This document shows positions 19,513 to 28,985 of a stretch of 64,000 bases of DNA, in pieces (the first letter of the stretch is position 1; the number at the start of each line of letters is the position of its first letter). Source of the stretch: Mesorhizobium sp. (lineage in GTDB: Bacteria; Pseudomonadota; Alphaproteobacteria; Rhizobiales; Rhizobiaceae); contig SAPZ01000009.1 of the NCBI GenBank assembly GCA_004020875.1, positions 186,001 to 250,000 on the forward strand, given 5' to 3'. Below the pieces are notes generated by a model. It did not search any database. It was not told the DNA's origin and saw nothing but the letters and a program-made list of their open reading frames with translations. The position numbers and the translations under genes were made by a program.

Positions 19513-21336
19513 ATGTTTGTCGAACGCGAAGCCTCCGTTGGCGAACCGATTTCGCAGGAGCGCCGCAATGCCCTGCAAAGCGACAAACGCATTCTCGGCA
19601 ATGTCGTGCAATGCGACGGGGCGCGCGCCACCATAAGCGCCTACGCCGAGGATGCCGACGGCACGGTCACCGGCCAATGGACGGTCGGCAAGATGATCTC
19701 CATCAATCTCGGCTCCACGCGCACGGTCGGCCTCGTCTATGAAATCGGCAAATCGGACCGCGCCTGGAGCAATGAGGGCCAGAACCCGATCGAGGTCAGC
19801 ATAGAATTGATCGGCGAAGTGCGGGACGGCGCAGAGCCTGGCGCCAAGCCGGTCTTCGACCGCGGCATCACCGCCTATCCGCATATCGGCGCCATCGCCC
19901 ACCGTATCCGCAGTCGCGACCTGCAAGCGGTCTACGATCTGGCCGGGCGCCACTCCGTCACCATCGGCACGCTGTCGCAGGACGAATCGATCGACGCCAA
20001 CATCGCCATCGACGACACTCTGGCGCGCCACTTCGCCATCGTCGGCACCACCGGCGTCGGCAAGTCCACGGCTGTCTCGCTGCTCTTGCGCAAATCGATC
20101 GAGGCTCGGCCGGACCTTCGGGTGCTCATCCTCGATCCGCATAACGAGTTCGCGGCCTCGCTGCCGGAATATTGCGTCAAGGTCGATTCCAAGACACTTG
20201 ACCTGCCATTCTGGATGTTTCGGCTGGAGGAATTCGCGGAAGTGCTGTTTCGCGGCCGAGAGACGGTGCCCGAGGAAGTGGATGTCCTGCGCGACCTGAT
20301 CCCGGCGGCCAAGAACCTCTATCGCAACCCCAGTTCCGGCAGCTATGTTCGGCGCGGCAGCGACGCGCTGACGGCGGATACGCCGGTGCCTTACCGCATT
20401 GCCGATCTCATCAAGCAGATCGATGAGCGCATGGGCCTCCTCGAAAGCAAGAACGATCGCCCCATCCTGAAGTCGCTGAAGACGCGGATCGAATCGGCGG
20501 CCGCCGATCCGCGTTACCGCTTCATGTTCAATTCCCGCCTGATCGAGGACACGATCCACGAGACGATCGGCAATATCTTCCGTGTCCCCAATCACGGCCG
20601 CCCGGTCACCTGCTTCGAGATGGCGGGCATGCCTTCGGAAGTGGTCAACTCGGTCTGCTCGGTGCTGGCGCGGCTGGCCTTCGACCTGGCCTTGTGGAGC
20701 GAGGGCCGGCTGAGGCTGCTCCTGCTTTGCGAGGAAGCCCATCGTTACATGCCGGCTGACCCGCGCCTCGGCTTCGCGCCGACCAGGCATGCGTTGTCGC
20801 GCATCGCCAAGGAAGGCCGCAAGTATGGCTGCTATCTGGGTGTCGTCACCCAGCGCCCGGGCGAGCTCGACCCGACCATCCTGTCGCAGTGCTCGACCTT
20901 CTTCGCCATGCGGCTCGCCAACGAGCAGGACCAGGCGATCATCCGCTCTGCGATCGCCGACTCCTCGGCTTCCACGCTCGCGTTCCTGTCGTCGATGGGG
21001 CAGCGCGAAGCCATCGCCTTCGGCGAAGGCGTCGCGACCACCATGCGGCTGAAATTCGAGAAGCTGGCGCAGGAGTTCATCCCCGGAACCGCGAAAAGGG
21101 AGCAGGTCGAACCCTCGGTGGACGGCAGCGACGTCGATCTGGCCATGATCGTCGAGCGGCTCCGCAACGTGCCGAAGCCGCAGCAGACCATGGCTTTCGC
21201 CGAGACCGTGGACTCGGCGCGACAGGCAGGCGACCCGGACTATAAGAAGCCGGCCGCCGCGCCCCGCCCCCAGCCCGACGACGACTTCGACACCCGCTTC
21301 GGTCTGAAGCCCTCGACTTTCGGCATGCGCGGTTGA
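19513..21336 (+). CDS. HerA-like hexameric ATPase (DUF87, FtsK/HerA superfamily)
   Basis: The 607-residue protein has an N-terminal beta-barrel region of the HAS-barrel kind, then a RecA-like ATPase with Walker A GTTGVGKST at 178-186 and Walker B in LLLLCEEAHRY. The downstream segment KYGCYLGVVTQRPGELDPTILSQC is characteristic of HerA/VirB4-like ATPases. HerA works with NurA nuclease in DNA end resection in archaea; no NurA-like gene is adjacent, so the bacterial role may be DNA translocation or defence. The start ATG 19513 is chosen over an upstream frame in the promoter region. It is transcribed away from the XRE-cupin operon. Confidence 0.85.
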   Translation: MFVEREASVGEPISQERRNALQSDKRILGNVVQCDGARATISAYAEDADGTVTGQWTVGKMISINLGSTRTVGLVYEIGKSDRAWSNEGQNPIEVSIELIGEVRDGAEPGAKPVFDRGITAYPHIGAIAHRIRSRDLQAVYDLAGRHSVTIGTLSQDESIDANIAIDDTLARHFAIVGTTGVGKSTAVSLLLRKSIEARPDLRVLILDPHNEFAASLPEYCVKVDSKTLDLPFWMFRLEEFAEVLFRGRETVPEEVDVLRDLIPAAKNLYRNPSSGSYVRRGSDALTADTPVPYRIADLIKQIDERMGLLESKNDRPILKSLKTRIESAAADPRYRFMFNSRLIEDTIHETIGNIFRVPNHGRPVTCFEMAGMPSEVVNSVCSVLARLAFDLALWSEGRLRLLLLCEEAHRYMPADPRLGFAPTRHALSRIAKEGRKYGCYLGVVTQRPGELDPTILSQCSTFFAMRLANEQDQAIIRSAIADSSASTLAFLSSMGQREAIAFGEGVATTMRLKFEKLAQEFIPGTAKREQVEPSVDGSDVDLAMIVERLRNVPKPQQTMAFAETVDSARQAGDPDYKKPAAAPRPQPDDDFDTRFGLKPSTFGMRG

Positions 21337-21473
21337 ACGACTAACCGCCCGACGTCGGACGGTGAGTAAATTCCAGGGAATTCGTCAGGCCGGAGCGGAC
21401 ATCAAGTCCGTGAGCACCGGAACCGCAGAAAACGGCGGCATACGGCCGGCCTCACGAATTCACCTTCGGAATT

Positions 21474-22265
21474 TTAGGCGCAGACGCGGTTGCGGCCTTG
21501 CTTCTTCGCCTCATAGAGCTGGCGGTCGGCGCGTCGGTAGAAATCCTCGGCGCTCTCCTTGTGGTCCCACACGGCAAGGCCGACGCTGGTGGTGACCTTC
21601 AGCCGCACATTGCCCGACATGATCGACAGATTGGCGATCGCCTTGCGGATGCGCTCGGCGAACCGGGCAAGCAACTCGACATCCATGTTAGGCGTGACGA
21701 CGGCAAATTCCTCGCCGCCCAGCCGCGCCACCACATCGTGATAGCGCGTCATGCCCCGCAGGCAGGTGGCCACGGCCCGCAGCACCTCGTCGCCGACATC
21801 GTGACCATGCGTGTCGTTGACCTGTTTGAAATGATCGAGATCGAGGATCATCAGCCCGACGGGCCTGTCGATGCGGCGAAATTCGTGGAGATATTCGCGC
21901 AGCGCATCGTCGAAGTAGCGGCGGTTCTGCATGCCGGTCAGACCGTCGGTGAGCGCCGCTTGCTCGAGCGTTTGCGAACGGGCGCTGAGCGAGACCGTCA
22001 TGGCCCTGAGCTTGCCCTCTTCCCGCACCTGGCCACGGATCAGCGGGTAGATGAAGAAAGTGCCAAAGAACAGCGCGGTCGCCAGCAGCGCGCCGGTCAC
22101 GAACAGCAATCTGTTCAGATAGACGATCTTGTCGACGCGCGATGCGGCATTGAGGTCAGCGGCGATGTCCTGCAATTGGCCATAGGCATGGAAGGTCACC
22201 AGGCCCGCGGCCAGGATCACAAAAATGAAAACGAAAAATGCGGATTCCGCCTTATGGAAACGCAT
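21474..22265 (-). CDS. Membrane-bound diguanylate cyclase (GGDEF domain)
   Basis: The 263-residue protein has two membrane helices (about residues 8-28 and 50-75) separated by a short periplasmic segment, and a C-terminal GGDEF domain that makes cyclic di-GMP from two GTP. The active site is GGEEF in ARLGGEEFAV. The inhibitory I-site RYHD lies exactly five residues before it, so product feedback is expected. Substrate motifs DGLTGMQNRRYFDD and DLDHFKQVNDTHGHDVGD are intact. No EAL domain or receiver is attached. The gene is convergent with the HerA-like gene. Confidence 0.93.
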   Translation of the reverse strand: MRFHKAESAFFVFIFVILAAGLVTFHAYGQLQDIAADLNAASRVDKIVYLNRLLFVTGALLATALFFGTFFIYPLIRGQVREEGKLRAMTVSLSARSQTLEQAALTDGLTGMQNRRYFDDALREYLHEFRRIDRPVGLMILDLDHFKQVNDTHGHDVGDEVLRAVATCLRGMTRYHDVVARLGGEEFAVVTPNMDVELLARFAERIRKAIANLSIMSGNVRLKVTTSVGLAVWDHKESAEDFYRRADRQLYEAKKQGRNRVCA

Positions 22266-22390
22266 CTACTCCCCGCGGCACTGCAGCCCCTGAGGTTATG
22301 ACATGCCGGGCCTTACGGACCGTTAACCCGGACAACCTTGGCGAGAATTAGAACCGGGGATTTTAAGGTGCTGATTGAAAAAGCATTTCT

Positions 22391-23341
22391 TCAGTCAAGG
22401 AGCGTAGATTGATCGCCCGGCCGCAGCCTGCGCCACTCCGTGCCCAGTTGGTGTCTGAACCAGGTCGACTGGCGCTTGGCATACTGCCGCGTTGCGATCT
22501 TGGCCCGCTCGATCGCCTCGGTAAAACCGGACTGTCCGGCCATCGCCGCCTGCAGCTCGCGCACCCCGATCGCTTTCATCGCCGGCAGGTCCGGGTCGAG
22601 GCCGAGAGCCGTAAGCCGCCGCACTTCGTCAAGCGCGCCCTTGTCCAGCATCTGGTCGAAACGCGCCTCTATACGCCGCACCAGCTGCTGCCGATCCGGC
22701 TCGATGACCAGGAAACGGGTGCTGTCGCGGTCGATCAGCGGGCGGCCGCGCGCCGCCTGCCACTCCAGGATGGAACGTCCCGAGGCATCGAGCACTTCGA
22801 GCGCCCGCACGATTCGCTGACCGTCCGTTGGCCTGAGCTGCATGGCCATGGTTGAATCCTCGTGCATAAGCAGGCGATGCAGCCTTTCGGCTCCTTGCTC
22901 CTTGAGCTCGTAGCGCCAGCGCTCACGGACGGCAGGTGGAATGTCCGGCATATCCGAGATGCCTTCGGCCAGCGCGCGGAAATAGAGTCCCGTGCCGCCG
23001 ACGAAAACAACTGGACGGCCCGACAGCAGGCCGTCTTCCATCAATCGCGTTACATCGCGCAGCCAGGCACCGGTGGAATAGGCCGTGGAGGGATGCACGT
23101 GGCCGTAAAGGAAGTGCGGCACGCGTGCCGTTTCGGCAGCGGTCGGCCGCGCGGTCAAAACGTCGAGCACCGAATAGCCCTGCATGGAATCGGTGTTGAC
23201 GATGACCCCGCCGCCGCGTTCGGCAAAATCGAGCGCCAGCGCCGACTTGCCGCTGGCCGTCGGCCCGGCTATCAGGATCGCGTTCTTGACGCGGCCCTCG
23301 CCCGCCTGCCTGCCGGAATGTGCAATGCCGCTGATCGCCAC
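22391..23341 (-). CDS. miaA: tRNA dimethylallyltransferase
   Basis: MiaA transfers an isoprenyl group to adenosine 37 of tRNAs that read codons starting with U. The 316-residue product has the P-loop GPTASGKS at 26-33, the DSMQGY substrate motif, and GGTGLYFRAL and RQYAKRQSTWFRHQ, all diagnostic of the family. No ATG precedes the P-loop in a sensible place; the GTG at 23341 gives 20 residues before it. This makes the 5' end overlap the divergent serB start by 17 bases, so each promoter must lie within the other gene. A much longer frame upstream is an antisense artefact of serB. Confidence 0.95.
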   Translation of the reverse strand: MAISGIAHSGRQAGEGRVKNAILIAGPTASGKSALALDFAERGGGVIVNTDSMQGYSVLDVLTARPTAAETARVPHFLYGHVHPSTAYSTGAWLRDVTRLMEDGLLSGRPVVFVGGTGLYFRALAEGISDMPDIPPAVRERWRYELKEQGAERLHRLLMHEDSTMAMQLRPTDGQRIVRALEVLDASGRSILEWQAARGRPLIDRDSTRFLVIEPDRQQLVRRIEARFDQMLDKGALDEVRRLTALGLDPDLPAMKAIGVRELQAAMAGQSGFTEAIERAKIATRQYAKRQSTWFRHQLGTEWRRLRPGDQSTLLD

Positions 23342-24212
23342 TTTAGTGTCCCGTCCAGAAGCCCGCGCCGTGCCGGCCTCGCTTGCGAATATGGCCTTGC
23401 GGGCCGCCGGCGCAAGCGCCGTCCGTTGGCTGGCTGAAGACGTTGCTTGCGATCTCGTTTTGCCGCAGACGCCGGATATCGGCGAAATGACCGCCAATCT
23501 GCGCGCCGCACTGGCTTCCGAACCGGTCGATGTCATCGTCCAGCCCGCCGAAGGCAGGCGAAAGAAGATCCTGCTCGCCGACATGGATTCGACGATGATC
23601 GAGCAGGAATGCATTGACGAGCTTGCCGACGAAATCGGTGTCAAGGACCATGTGGCGGCGATCACCGCTCGCTCGATGAATGGCGAGATCGCCTTTGAGC
23701 CTGCGTTGCGCGAGCGCGTCGCCTTGCTGAAAGGCCTCGACACCGCTGTCGTCGACCGCATTATCGCCAACCGGCTGACGCTGGCCGCCGGTGGCCGCGC
23801 CTTGGTGCAAACGATGCGCGCCCATGGCGCCTGGACGGCGCTGGTCTCGGGCGGCTTCGACGTCTTCACCAGCCGCATTGCCGACATGCTGGGGTTCCAG
23901 GAAAACCGGGCCAACCGCCTGATGGAGGAAGACGGCACATTCACCGGCATGGTGACCGAGCCCATCCTCGGCCGCGCCGCGAAGGCCGAAGCGCTGCTGG
24001 ACATAGCTGCGAGGCTCGCGCTGACAACAGAGGATGCCATCGCGGTCGGTGACGGCGCCAACGATCTCGATATGATCCGGCTTGCCGGCACGGGCGTCGC
24101 GCTCCACGCCAAGCCGGCGGTGGCCGAGCAGGCACGGATCCGCATCGATCATGGCGACCTGACCGCGCTGCTCTATCTCCAGGGCTACCGCCGGGATGAG
24201 TTCGTCGAATGA
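23325..24212 (+). CDS. serB: Phosphoserine phosphatase
   Basis: The 295-residue enzyme performs the last step of serine synthesis. Its HAD motif I is DMDSTMIEQE with nucleophile Asp86 and acid Asp88; motif II is in LVSGGFDVF, and motifs III/IV are in AVGDGANDLDMI. An N-terminal domain of about 80 residues precedes it, as in SerB of alphaproteobacteria. ATG 23325 was chosen because upstream sequence is antisense to miaA. The stop overlaps the next gene's start as ATGA, so serB and the GNAT gene form an operon ended by a strong hairpin. Confidence 0.95.
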   Translation: MPLIATLVSRPEARAVPASLANMALRAAGASAVRWLAEDVACDLVLPQTPDIGEMTANLRAALASEPVDVIVQPAEGRRKKILLADMDSTMIEQECIDELADEIGVKDHVAAITARSMNGEIAFEPALRERVALLKGLDTAVVDRIIANRLTLAAGGRALVQTMRAHGAWTALVSGGFDVFTSRIADMLGFQENRANRLMEEDGTFTGMVTEPILGRAAKAEALLDIAARLALTTEDAIAVGDGANDLDMIRLAGTGVALHAKPAVAEQARIRIDHGDLTALLYLQGYRRDEFVE

Positions 24213-24781
24213 CGCCGATCCGCACAGAGCGCCTGATCCTGCGCAACTGGGAGGATCGCGACCGCGTGCTTTTCCATCGCATCAACTCCGACGAGCGCGT
24301 GATGGAATTCTTCCCGTTTCGCCGCGACCGCGCCGCGGCTGACGCCAAGATGGACGAAGTCCGCGCCTGGATCGAAGAGGACGGTTATGGCTTCGCCGCA
24401 GCGGAGATCGCGGAAACCGGTGAATGCGTCGGCTTTGTCGGTCTATCCGGAACGGAAGACATCGACGTGCTGGCGCCCGGCACGATCGAGATCGGCTGGC
24501 GGCTGGCGCCCGAATTCTGGGGCAATGGCTATGTCACGGAGGCGGCAGAAGCTTGGCTCGCCTTCGGTTTCGAAACGCTTGGCGTCGCCGAGATCGTATC
24601 GTTCGCGGTCGCGGATAACCATCGTTCGATCGCCGTCATGAAGCGCCTCGGCATGCGAGCCGACCCGGGCGCAGACTTCGACCATCCGAGTGTTCCCGAC
24701 AGCCACGCGCACCTCAAGCGTCATGTCATGTACAGGCTGTCGCGTGAGGCGTGGCAGCAACGAAAAAGGGCGACTGGATAG
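24209..24781 (+). CDS. GNAT acetyltransferase of the RimJ/RimL type
   Basis: The 190-residue protein starts with the RimJ/RimL hallmark TERLILRNWEDRD and has GWRLAPEFWGNGYVTEAAEAW (acetyl-CoA site) and NHRSIAVMKRLGM (motif B). These enzymes acetylate N-terminal or small-molecule amines; no acceptor can be inferred. It is translationally coupled to serB by a four-base overlap and its stop codon lies inside the terminator loop. Confidence 0.9.
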   Translation: MTPIRTERLILRNWEDRDRVLFHRINSDERVMEFFPFRRDRAAADAKMDEVRAWIEEDGYGFAAAEIAETGECVGFVGLSGTEDIDVLAPGTIEIGWRLAPEFWGNGYVTEAAEAWLAFGFETLGVAEIVSFAVADNHRSIAVMKRLGMRADPGADFDHPSVPDSHAHLKRHVMYRLSREAWQQRKRATG

Positions 24782-24792
24782 CCGCCCTTTTT
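24763..24792 (+). terminator. Rho-independent terminator of serB operon, bidirectional
   Basis: AAAAAGGGCG and CGCCCTTTTT form ten pairs around a ten-base loop, ending in a T run on the plus strand. The left arm overlaps the last codons of the GNAT gene. A-T symmetry means it can also serve the convergent degP gene. Confidence 0.85.
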
Positions 24793-24826
24793 CATCGACA
24801 ATCTGCGTTGCCGGATTACGCGGCAA

Positions 24827-26347
24827 TCAATCCATCCGGATCGTCACGAAGCGCAGTTCGCCGGTCTTTGAAGCCAGCATCAGCAGCGCATTCTTGCGAC
24901 CCTGCTGCTTCAGCGCGCCGATCCGGTCCATCACGTCCTTCGGCGTGCCGACCGATTCCTGCGCGATCTCGGTGATCACCTCGCCGGGCTGGATGCCACG
25001 CTCGGCCGCAGGCGAATCCTTGGTGACATCGGTGACGACAACGCCGGACACGTCTGCGGCGATGCCGAACTTCTGCCGCGTCTGGTCGTTGAGCTCGCCG
25101 ACCGTCATGCCGAGTACCGAAGCCGTCGACACTGGCGGCGTTGCCTTGTCGCTATTGCCCTGGTCGGTGCTGCCGTTCTCGCCGCTGGCCAGCTTCTCCC
25201 CGTCCTCGAGCCTGCCGAGCGTCACCTTGACCGTCTGCTCGATGCCCTTGCGCACGATGACGACGTCAACCGCCTTGCCGACCGGGCTTTCGGCCACGAC
25301 GCGCGGCAGGTCGCGCATCTCATGGATATCCTTGCCGTCGAACTTGATGATGACATCGCCGGCCTGGACCGTGCCATTGTCAACCGGCCCGCCCTTGATG
25401 ACGCCGGCGACCAGCGCACCCTTGGCGGTCGCCATGCCGAGGCTCTCAGCGATGTCGGCCGTCACCGGCTGGATTCGCACGCCGAGCCAGCCGCGCCGCG
25501 TCTCGCCATACTGGCGGAGTTGGTCGACGACGCCGGCGGCAAGCTGCGAGGGAATGGAGAATCCGATGCCGATGGAGCCGCCCGACGGCGAGATGATCGC
25601 CGTGTTGATGCCGATGACTTCACCGGCCGCGTTGAACAGCGGGCCGCCGGAATTGCCGCGGTTGATGGCGGCGTCGGTCTGGATGAAATCGTCATAGGGT
25701 CCGGAATTGATGTCGCGGTTGCGTGCCGAGACGATGCCGACCGTCACCGTGCCGCCCAGGCCGAACGGATTGCCAATCGCCATCACCCAGTCGCCGACTC
25801 GCATCTTGGTGGAATCGCCGAATTTCACCGCCGTCAGCTTGTGGCCCTTGGGATCGACCTTCAGAACCGCGACGTCGGTCTTGGTGTCGGTGCCGACAAG
25901 CGTCGCCTTCAGCGTGACGCCGTCGGAGAAATTCACCTCGATATCGTCGGCGTCGGCGATGACGTGGTTGTTGGTCACCACGATGCCCTGCTCGGCGTCG
26001 ACGACGAAGCCGGAGCCGAGCGACTGCACTTTCTGCGCAGCTCCCCCCTTGTCGCCGCCGCGGTTCTTGAAGAAATCGTCGAAGAAATCCTGGAACGGCG
26101 AGCCCTCGGGCAGTTGCGGCATCGGCACCGCGCCCGGTCCTTCGGTGCCTTTCACCGTCTGCGAGGTCGAGATATTGACCACCGCGCCGAGCAGGCGCTC
26201 GGCCAGATCGGCTACCGAAGGCGGGCCGTCGGAGGCGATCGTCGGCGTGACGAAGGACGGCACGGCGACAATGCCGACCGCGAATGCCGTGGCGCCGGCG
26301 AGGACCATACGCCGCGCCGCGCGCAACAGGGTGTCGGATATCATCAT
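24827..26347 (-). CDS. degP: Periplasmic serine protease/chaperone, DegP/Do family
   Basis: The 506-residue protein has an N-terminal signal sequence (about residues 1-39), a trypsin-like domain with catalytic His128, Asp158 and Ser233 (in NNHV, TDVAVLKV and GNSGGP), and two PDZ domains. The linker before the protease domain carries the Do-family Q-linker with Gly/Lys (NRGGDKGGAAQK). It degrades or refolds misfolded envelope proteins. Two adjacent ATG codons follow a GGGAGG; the second (26344) has better spacing. It lies downstream of hflK-hflC-DUF2065, which also act in membrane protein quality control. Confidence 0.95.
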   Translation of the reverse strand: MMISDTLLRAARRMVLAGATAFAVGIVAVPSFVTPTIASDGPPSVADLAERLLGAVVNISTSQTVKGTEGPGAVPMPQLPEGSPFQDFFDDFFKNRGGDKGGAAQKVQSLGSGFVVDAEQGIVVTNNHVIADADDIEVNFSDGVTLKATLVGTDTKTDVAVLKVDPKGHKLTAVKFGDSTKMRVGDWVMAIGNPFGLGGTVTVGIVSARNRDINSGPYDDFIQTDAAINRGNSGGPLFNAAGEVIGINTAIISPSGGSIGIGFSIPSQLAAGVVDQLRQYGETRRGWLGVRIQPVTADIAESLGMATAKGALVAGVIKGGPVDNGTVQAGDVIIKFDGKDIHEMRDLPRVVAESPVGKAVDVVIVRKGIEQTVKVTLGRLEDGEKLASGENGSTDQGNSDKATPPVSTASVLGMTVGELNDQTRQKFGIAADVSGVVVTDVTKDSPAAERGIQPGEVITEIAQESVGTPKDVMDRIGALKQQGRKNALLMLASKTGELRFVTIRMD

Positions 26348-26486
26348 GGCCTCCCGGCGGTTCTGAAAAGGAAAGGCGCATCCACAAAGGCGCCTGTCCT
26401 GTTCATGTTGGCAAGAAATACGGCACGTTTGCGGCTATAGCTATCGGCTGAAGATAAATCGTCAATCGCTTCAGCACCAAGGAATA

Positions 26487-26675
26487 TCATAAGCCGCGGA
26501 CGAGCCAGACAATGCCGACACCGACGGCGATCGCGATCAGCCCGCCGATCCGCAGCACATTTTCCGGCATCGACAGCACCTCGGTGGCGAGCTTCCGGGC
26601 CAAAGCCGGAAACCCGCCATAGACCAGCCCTTCGATCACCAGGACCAGGCCGATTGCCGCCAGAAAATCCTGCAC
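26487..26675 (-). CDS. Small membrane protein, DUF2065
   Basis: This 62-residue protein has two hydrophobic helices (about 4-22 and 42-60) around a short loop (ALARKLATEVLSMPENVLR). The DUF2065 family is usually encoded beside hflK and hflC, as here, seven bases after the hflC stop. The start is GTG. A role as a small partner of the HflKC complex or FtsH is plausible from context, but none is demonstrated by the sequence. Confidence 0.85.
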   Translation of the reverse strand: MQDFLAAIGLVLVIEGLVYGGFPALARKLATEVLSMPENVLRIGGLIAIAVGVGIVWLVRGL

Positions 26676-26681
26676 CGCCCG

Positions 26682-27632
26682 CTACTGGGCGGTGCCCGGT
26701 TGGGCCGCAGGCGCGGCGGGTGCCATCGCAGGCGCGGCGGGAGCCGGCCCGGGCTTGCTGCCCGGATCGCGGAAGTATCGGAAGAATTCGGATTCGGGCG
26801 AGAGCACCATCGTCGTTCCGGTGTTGTCCAGCGCCGTGCCGTAGGCGTTCATCGAGCGATAGAAGTCGAAGAACGCGGGATCGCGCTTATAGGCGTCCGC
26901 GAAGGTCGCGCTGCGCTGCGCCTCGCCCTCGCCGCGCAGGATTTCCGATTCCTTCTGCGCCTCGGCGACGATCTCGACGACCTCGCGATCGGCTCGCGCC
27001 CTGATGCGCTGCGCCGCCTCGTTGCCGCGGGCTCGCAAGCGCTCGGCTTCCGCCAGGCGCTCGGCCTTCATGCGGTCATAGGTCTGCTGCGAGACCTCGG
27101 CCGTCAGATCGGTCCGGCGGATGCGCACATCCTCGATGTCGAGGCCGAGCGAGGTCGCGTCGGGGCGCAGTTGATCGCGTACCTCGCGCATCATGTTGCC
27201 GCGCTCCTCGGAGAGCGCAGCCTCGAAGTCGCGCAGGCCGTAGACACGGCGCAGCGCCGCGTCGAGACGCGTCCTCAGCCGGGCTTCGGCGAGTTCCACC
27301 TGACCGGACACAGCCGCGCGGAACGTGCGCGGATCTGAGATCCGGTAGGCGATGAAAGCATCGACCTCGTAGAACTTGCCGCCCGAGACCTGGACGCGGA
27401 TGTTGTCGAGGTCGAAGCGCATCACGCGCTTCTCGACCATCTGCACGCTGTCGGCATCGAAGAAGGCGAACGGCGCCTTGAAGTAGATGCCGGGCTCGTT
27501 CTTGACGTCGATGATCTCGCCGAACCGTAGCACGATCGCCTGCTGGCCGGCATTTACCACGAACACCGACGAGTAAAGCAAGAACAAAAGGACCGCCGCG
27601 ATGACGGCGAGTATGGGAAGACGGTTGGCCAT
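26682..27632 (-). CDS. hflC: FtsH protease modulator HflC (SPFH/stomatin family)
   Basis: The 316-residue protein has a single N-terminal membrane anchor (LPILAVIAAVLLFLLYSSVFVV), an SPFH/band 7 domain in the periplasm, a long charged helix (AERLAEAERLRARGNEAAQR) and a Pro/Ala-rich tail. With HflK it forms a large cage around FtsH that modulates membrane protein turnover. The ATG at 27632 shares one base with the hflK stop (TGATG), so they are translationally coupled. The first GTG in frame is one codon upstream and less likely. Confidence 0.95.
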   Translation of the reverse strand: MANRLPILAVIAAVLLFLLYSSVFVVNAGQQAIVLRFGEIIDVKNEPGIYFKAPFAFFDADSVQMVEKRVMRFDLDNIRVQVSGGKFYEVDAFIAYRISDPRTFRAAVSGQVELAEARLRTRLDAALRRVYGLRDFEAALSEERGNMMREVRDQLRPDATSLGLDIEDVRIRRTDLTAEVSQQTYDRMKAERLAEAERLRARGNEAAQRIRARADREVVEIVAEAQKESEILRGEGEAQRSATFADAYKRDPAFFDFYRSMNAYGTALDNTGTTMVLSPESEFFRYFRDPGSKPGPAPAAPAMAPAAPAAQPGTAQ

Positions 27633-28738
27633 CACTGATTACCTCCCGTCGTGGCGCCCAGGGGCGACGGCGGCGCTTTCGGCTGCAATGCCGGCAGCGG
27701 CAGGTAAGGCAGCACGCCCTGACCGTTGCCCGGCTCGACGACGACCTTGTTCGAGTCCTTCAGGATCCTCTCCATGGTTTCGAGATAAAGGCGCTTGCGC
27801 GTGACGTCGGGCGCCTTGGCGTATTCGTTGTAGACGGAGATGAAGCGCTGCGCCTCGCCTTCGGCCTCCTGAACGACCCGGTTCTTGTAGGCGGCCGCAT
27901 CTTCGCGGATCTGCGCCGCCTCGCCGCGCGCCTGACCGAGCTTCTGGTTGGAATACTGGTTGGCCTGCTCGACGAACTTGTCTTCGTCCTGCTCGGCGCG
28001 CTGCACTTCATCGAAGGCGTCGGCCACCTCGCGCGGGGGCGCTGCGTCCTCGATCGAGACCGCGTTGACCTGGAGACCGGTCTTGTAGCCGTCGAGCGTG
28101 CCCTGGATGATCTCGCGCACCGCGGTTGCGATGCCCTGGCGATCGTCGCGGAAAATATCCTGGGCCGGGCGCCGGCCGACGACTTCACGCATCGCGCTCT
28201 CGGCCACCTGCGCCAGCATGCCGTCGGGATCGGAGACATCGAACAGGTAGGCTCTCGGATCCGAGACCTGGTAGGCCACCGAGAATTGAACGTTGACGAT
28301 GTTCTGGTCGCCGGAGAGCATCAGTCCGGAGCCGCTGCTCGCGCCGCCACCGATGCTGACGAGCTGCTCGGAAATCTTGGCCGTCTCGACCGTTTCGATC
28401 GGCCACCAGTGGAAATGCAGGCCAGGCTGTGAGAGCTCAGCCTTCGGCTGGCCGAAACGCAACTCGACGGCGACCTCGTCGGGCTGCACGGTATAAATCG
28501 CCTTGAAGGCCCAGAGCAATATGAGCGCCAGAGCGATCAGCCCAAGCACCGCCGGGCTGGCGCCGCCGCCGCCCGGAAGCGCGCGGCGCAGCCTGTCCTG
28601 ACCTCGGCGGATGATGTCCTCGAGATCGGGCGGGGAACCCTGCGGTCCGCTTGGCCCTTTCGGTCCCTGCCCCCAGGGTCCCTGATTGCCGCCGCCGCCC
28701 CATGGGCCGCCGCCGCCGCTCTTGTCGTTCCAGGGCAT
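27632..28738 (-). CDS. hflK: FtsH protease modulator HflK (SPFH/stomatin family)
   Basis: The 368-residue partner of HflC has a Gly-rich cytoplasmic N-terminus (about residues 1-55, with many GG and GPWG units), one membrane helix (LGLIALALILLWAFKAIYTV) and an SPFH domain ending in a charged coiled coil and a Pro-rich tail. It is the first gene of hflK-hflC-DUF2065-degP. The 247-base gap upstream to folA holds its promoter and a partly repeated segment with GGAATCATGCG that I cannot classify. Confidence 0.95.
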   Translation of the reverse strand: MPWNDKSGGGGPWGGGGNQGPWGQGPKGPSGPQGSPPDLEDIIRRGQDRLRRALPGGGGASPAVLGLIALALILLWAFKAIYTVQPDEVAVELRFGQPKAELSQPGLHFHWWPIETVETAKISEQLVSIGGGASSGSGLMLSGDQNIVNVQFSVAYQVSDPRAYLFDVSDPDGMLAQVAESAMREVVGRRPAQDIFRDDRQGIATAVREIIQGTLDGYKTGLQVNAVSIEDAAPPREVADAFDEVQRAEQDEDKFVEQANQYSNQKLGQARGEAAQIREDAAAYKNRVVQEAEGEAQRFISVYNEYAKAPDVTRKRLYLETMERILKDSNKVVVEPGNGQGVLPYLPLPALQPKAPPSPLGATTGGNQ

Positions 28739-28985
28739 GAATGTCCTTTCGCTTCGGTTCCCTCAGGCCTTGCGGCGCAATCCTAACGCAAGACCCAGAA
28801 AACCCATATCGGTTTTCGAAAAGGAATCATGCGCCAAAATCAAAGCATTACGGCGGCATCTTGTGCTTCCGTTTGGACGCGGGCCGCTGCAACACTGTTC
28901 TTCTATAGGGTCGCGTCGATCTGCTTTCAACGCGATGGGCCATCGTCCCCATGCGATTTGGATCGGTAGCGACCCTTTGTCGTCA

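Noticed and set aside
22391..24145. A 584-residue form of MiaA
   Set aside because: The extra N-terminal part is antisense to serB and has no P-loop NTPase similarity.
28780..28870. A second dispersed repeat type upstream of hflK
   Set aside because: A segment with GGAATCATGCG looks like an old rhizobial intergenic repeat, but there is no second copy in the window and no clear symmetry.
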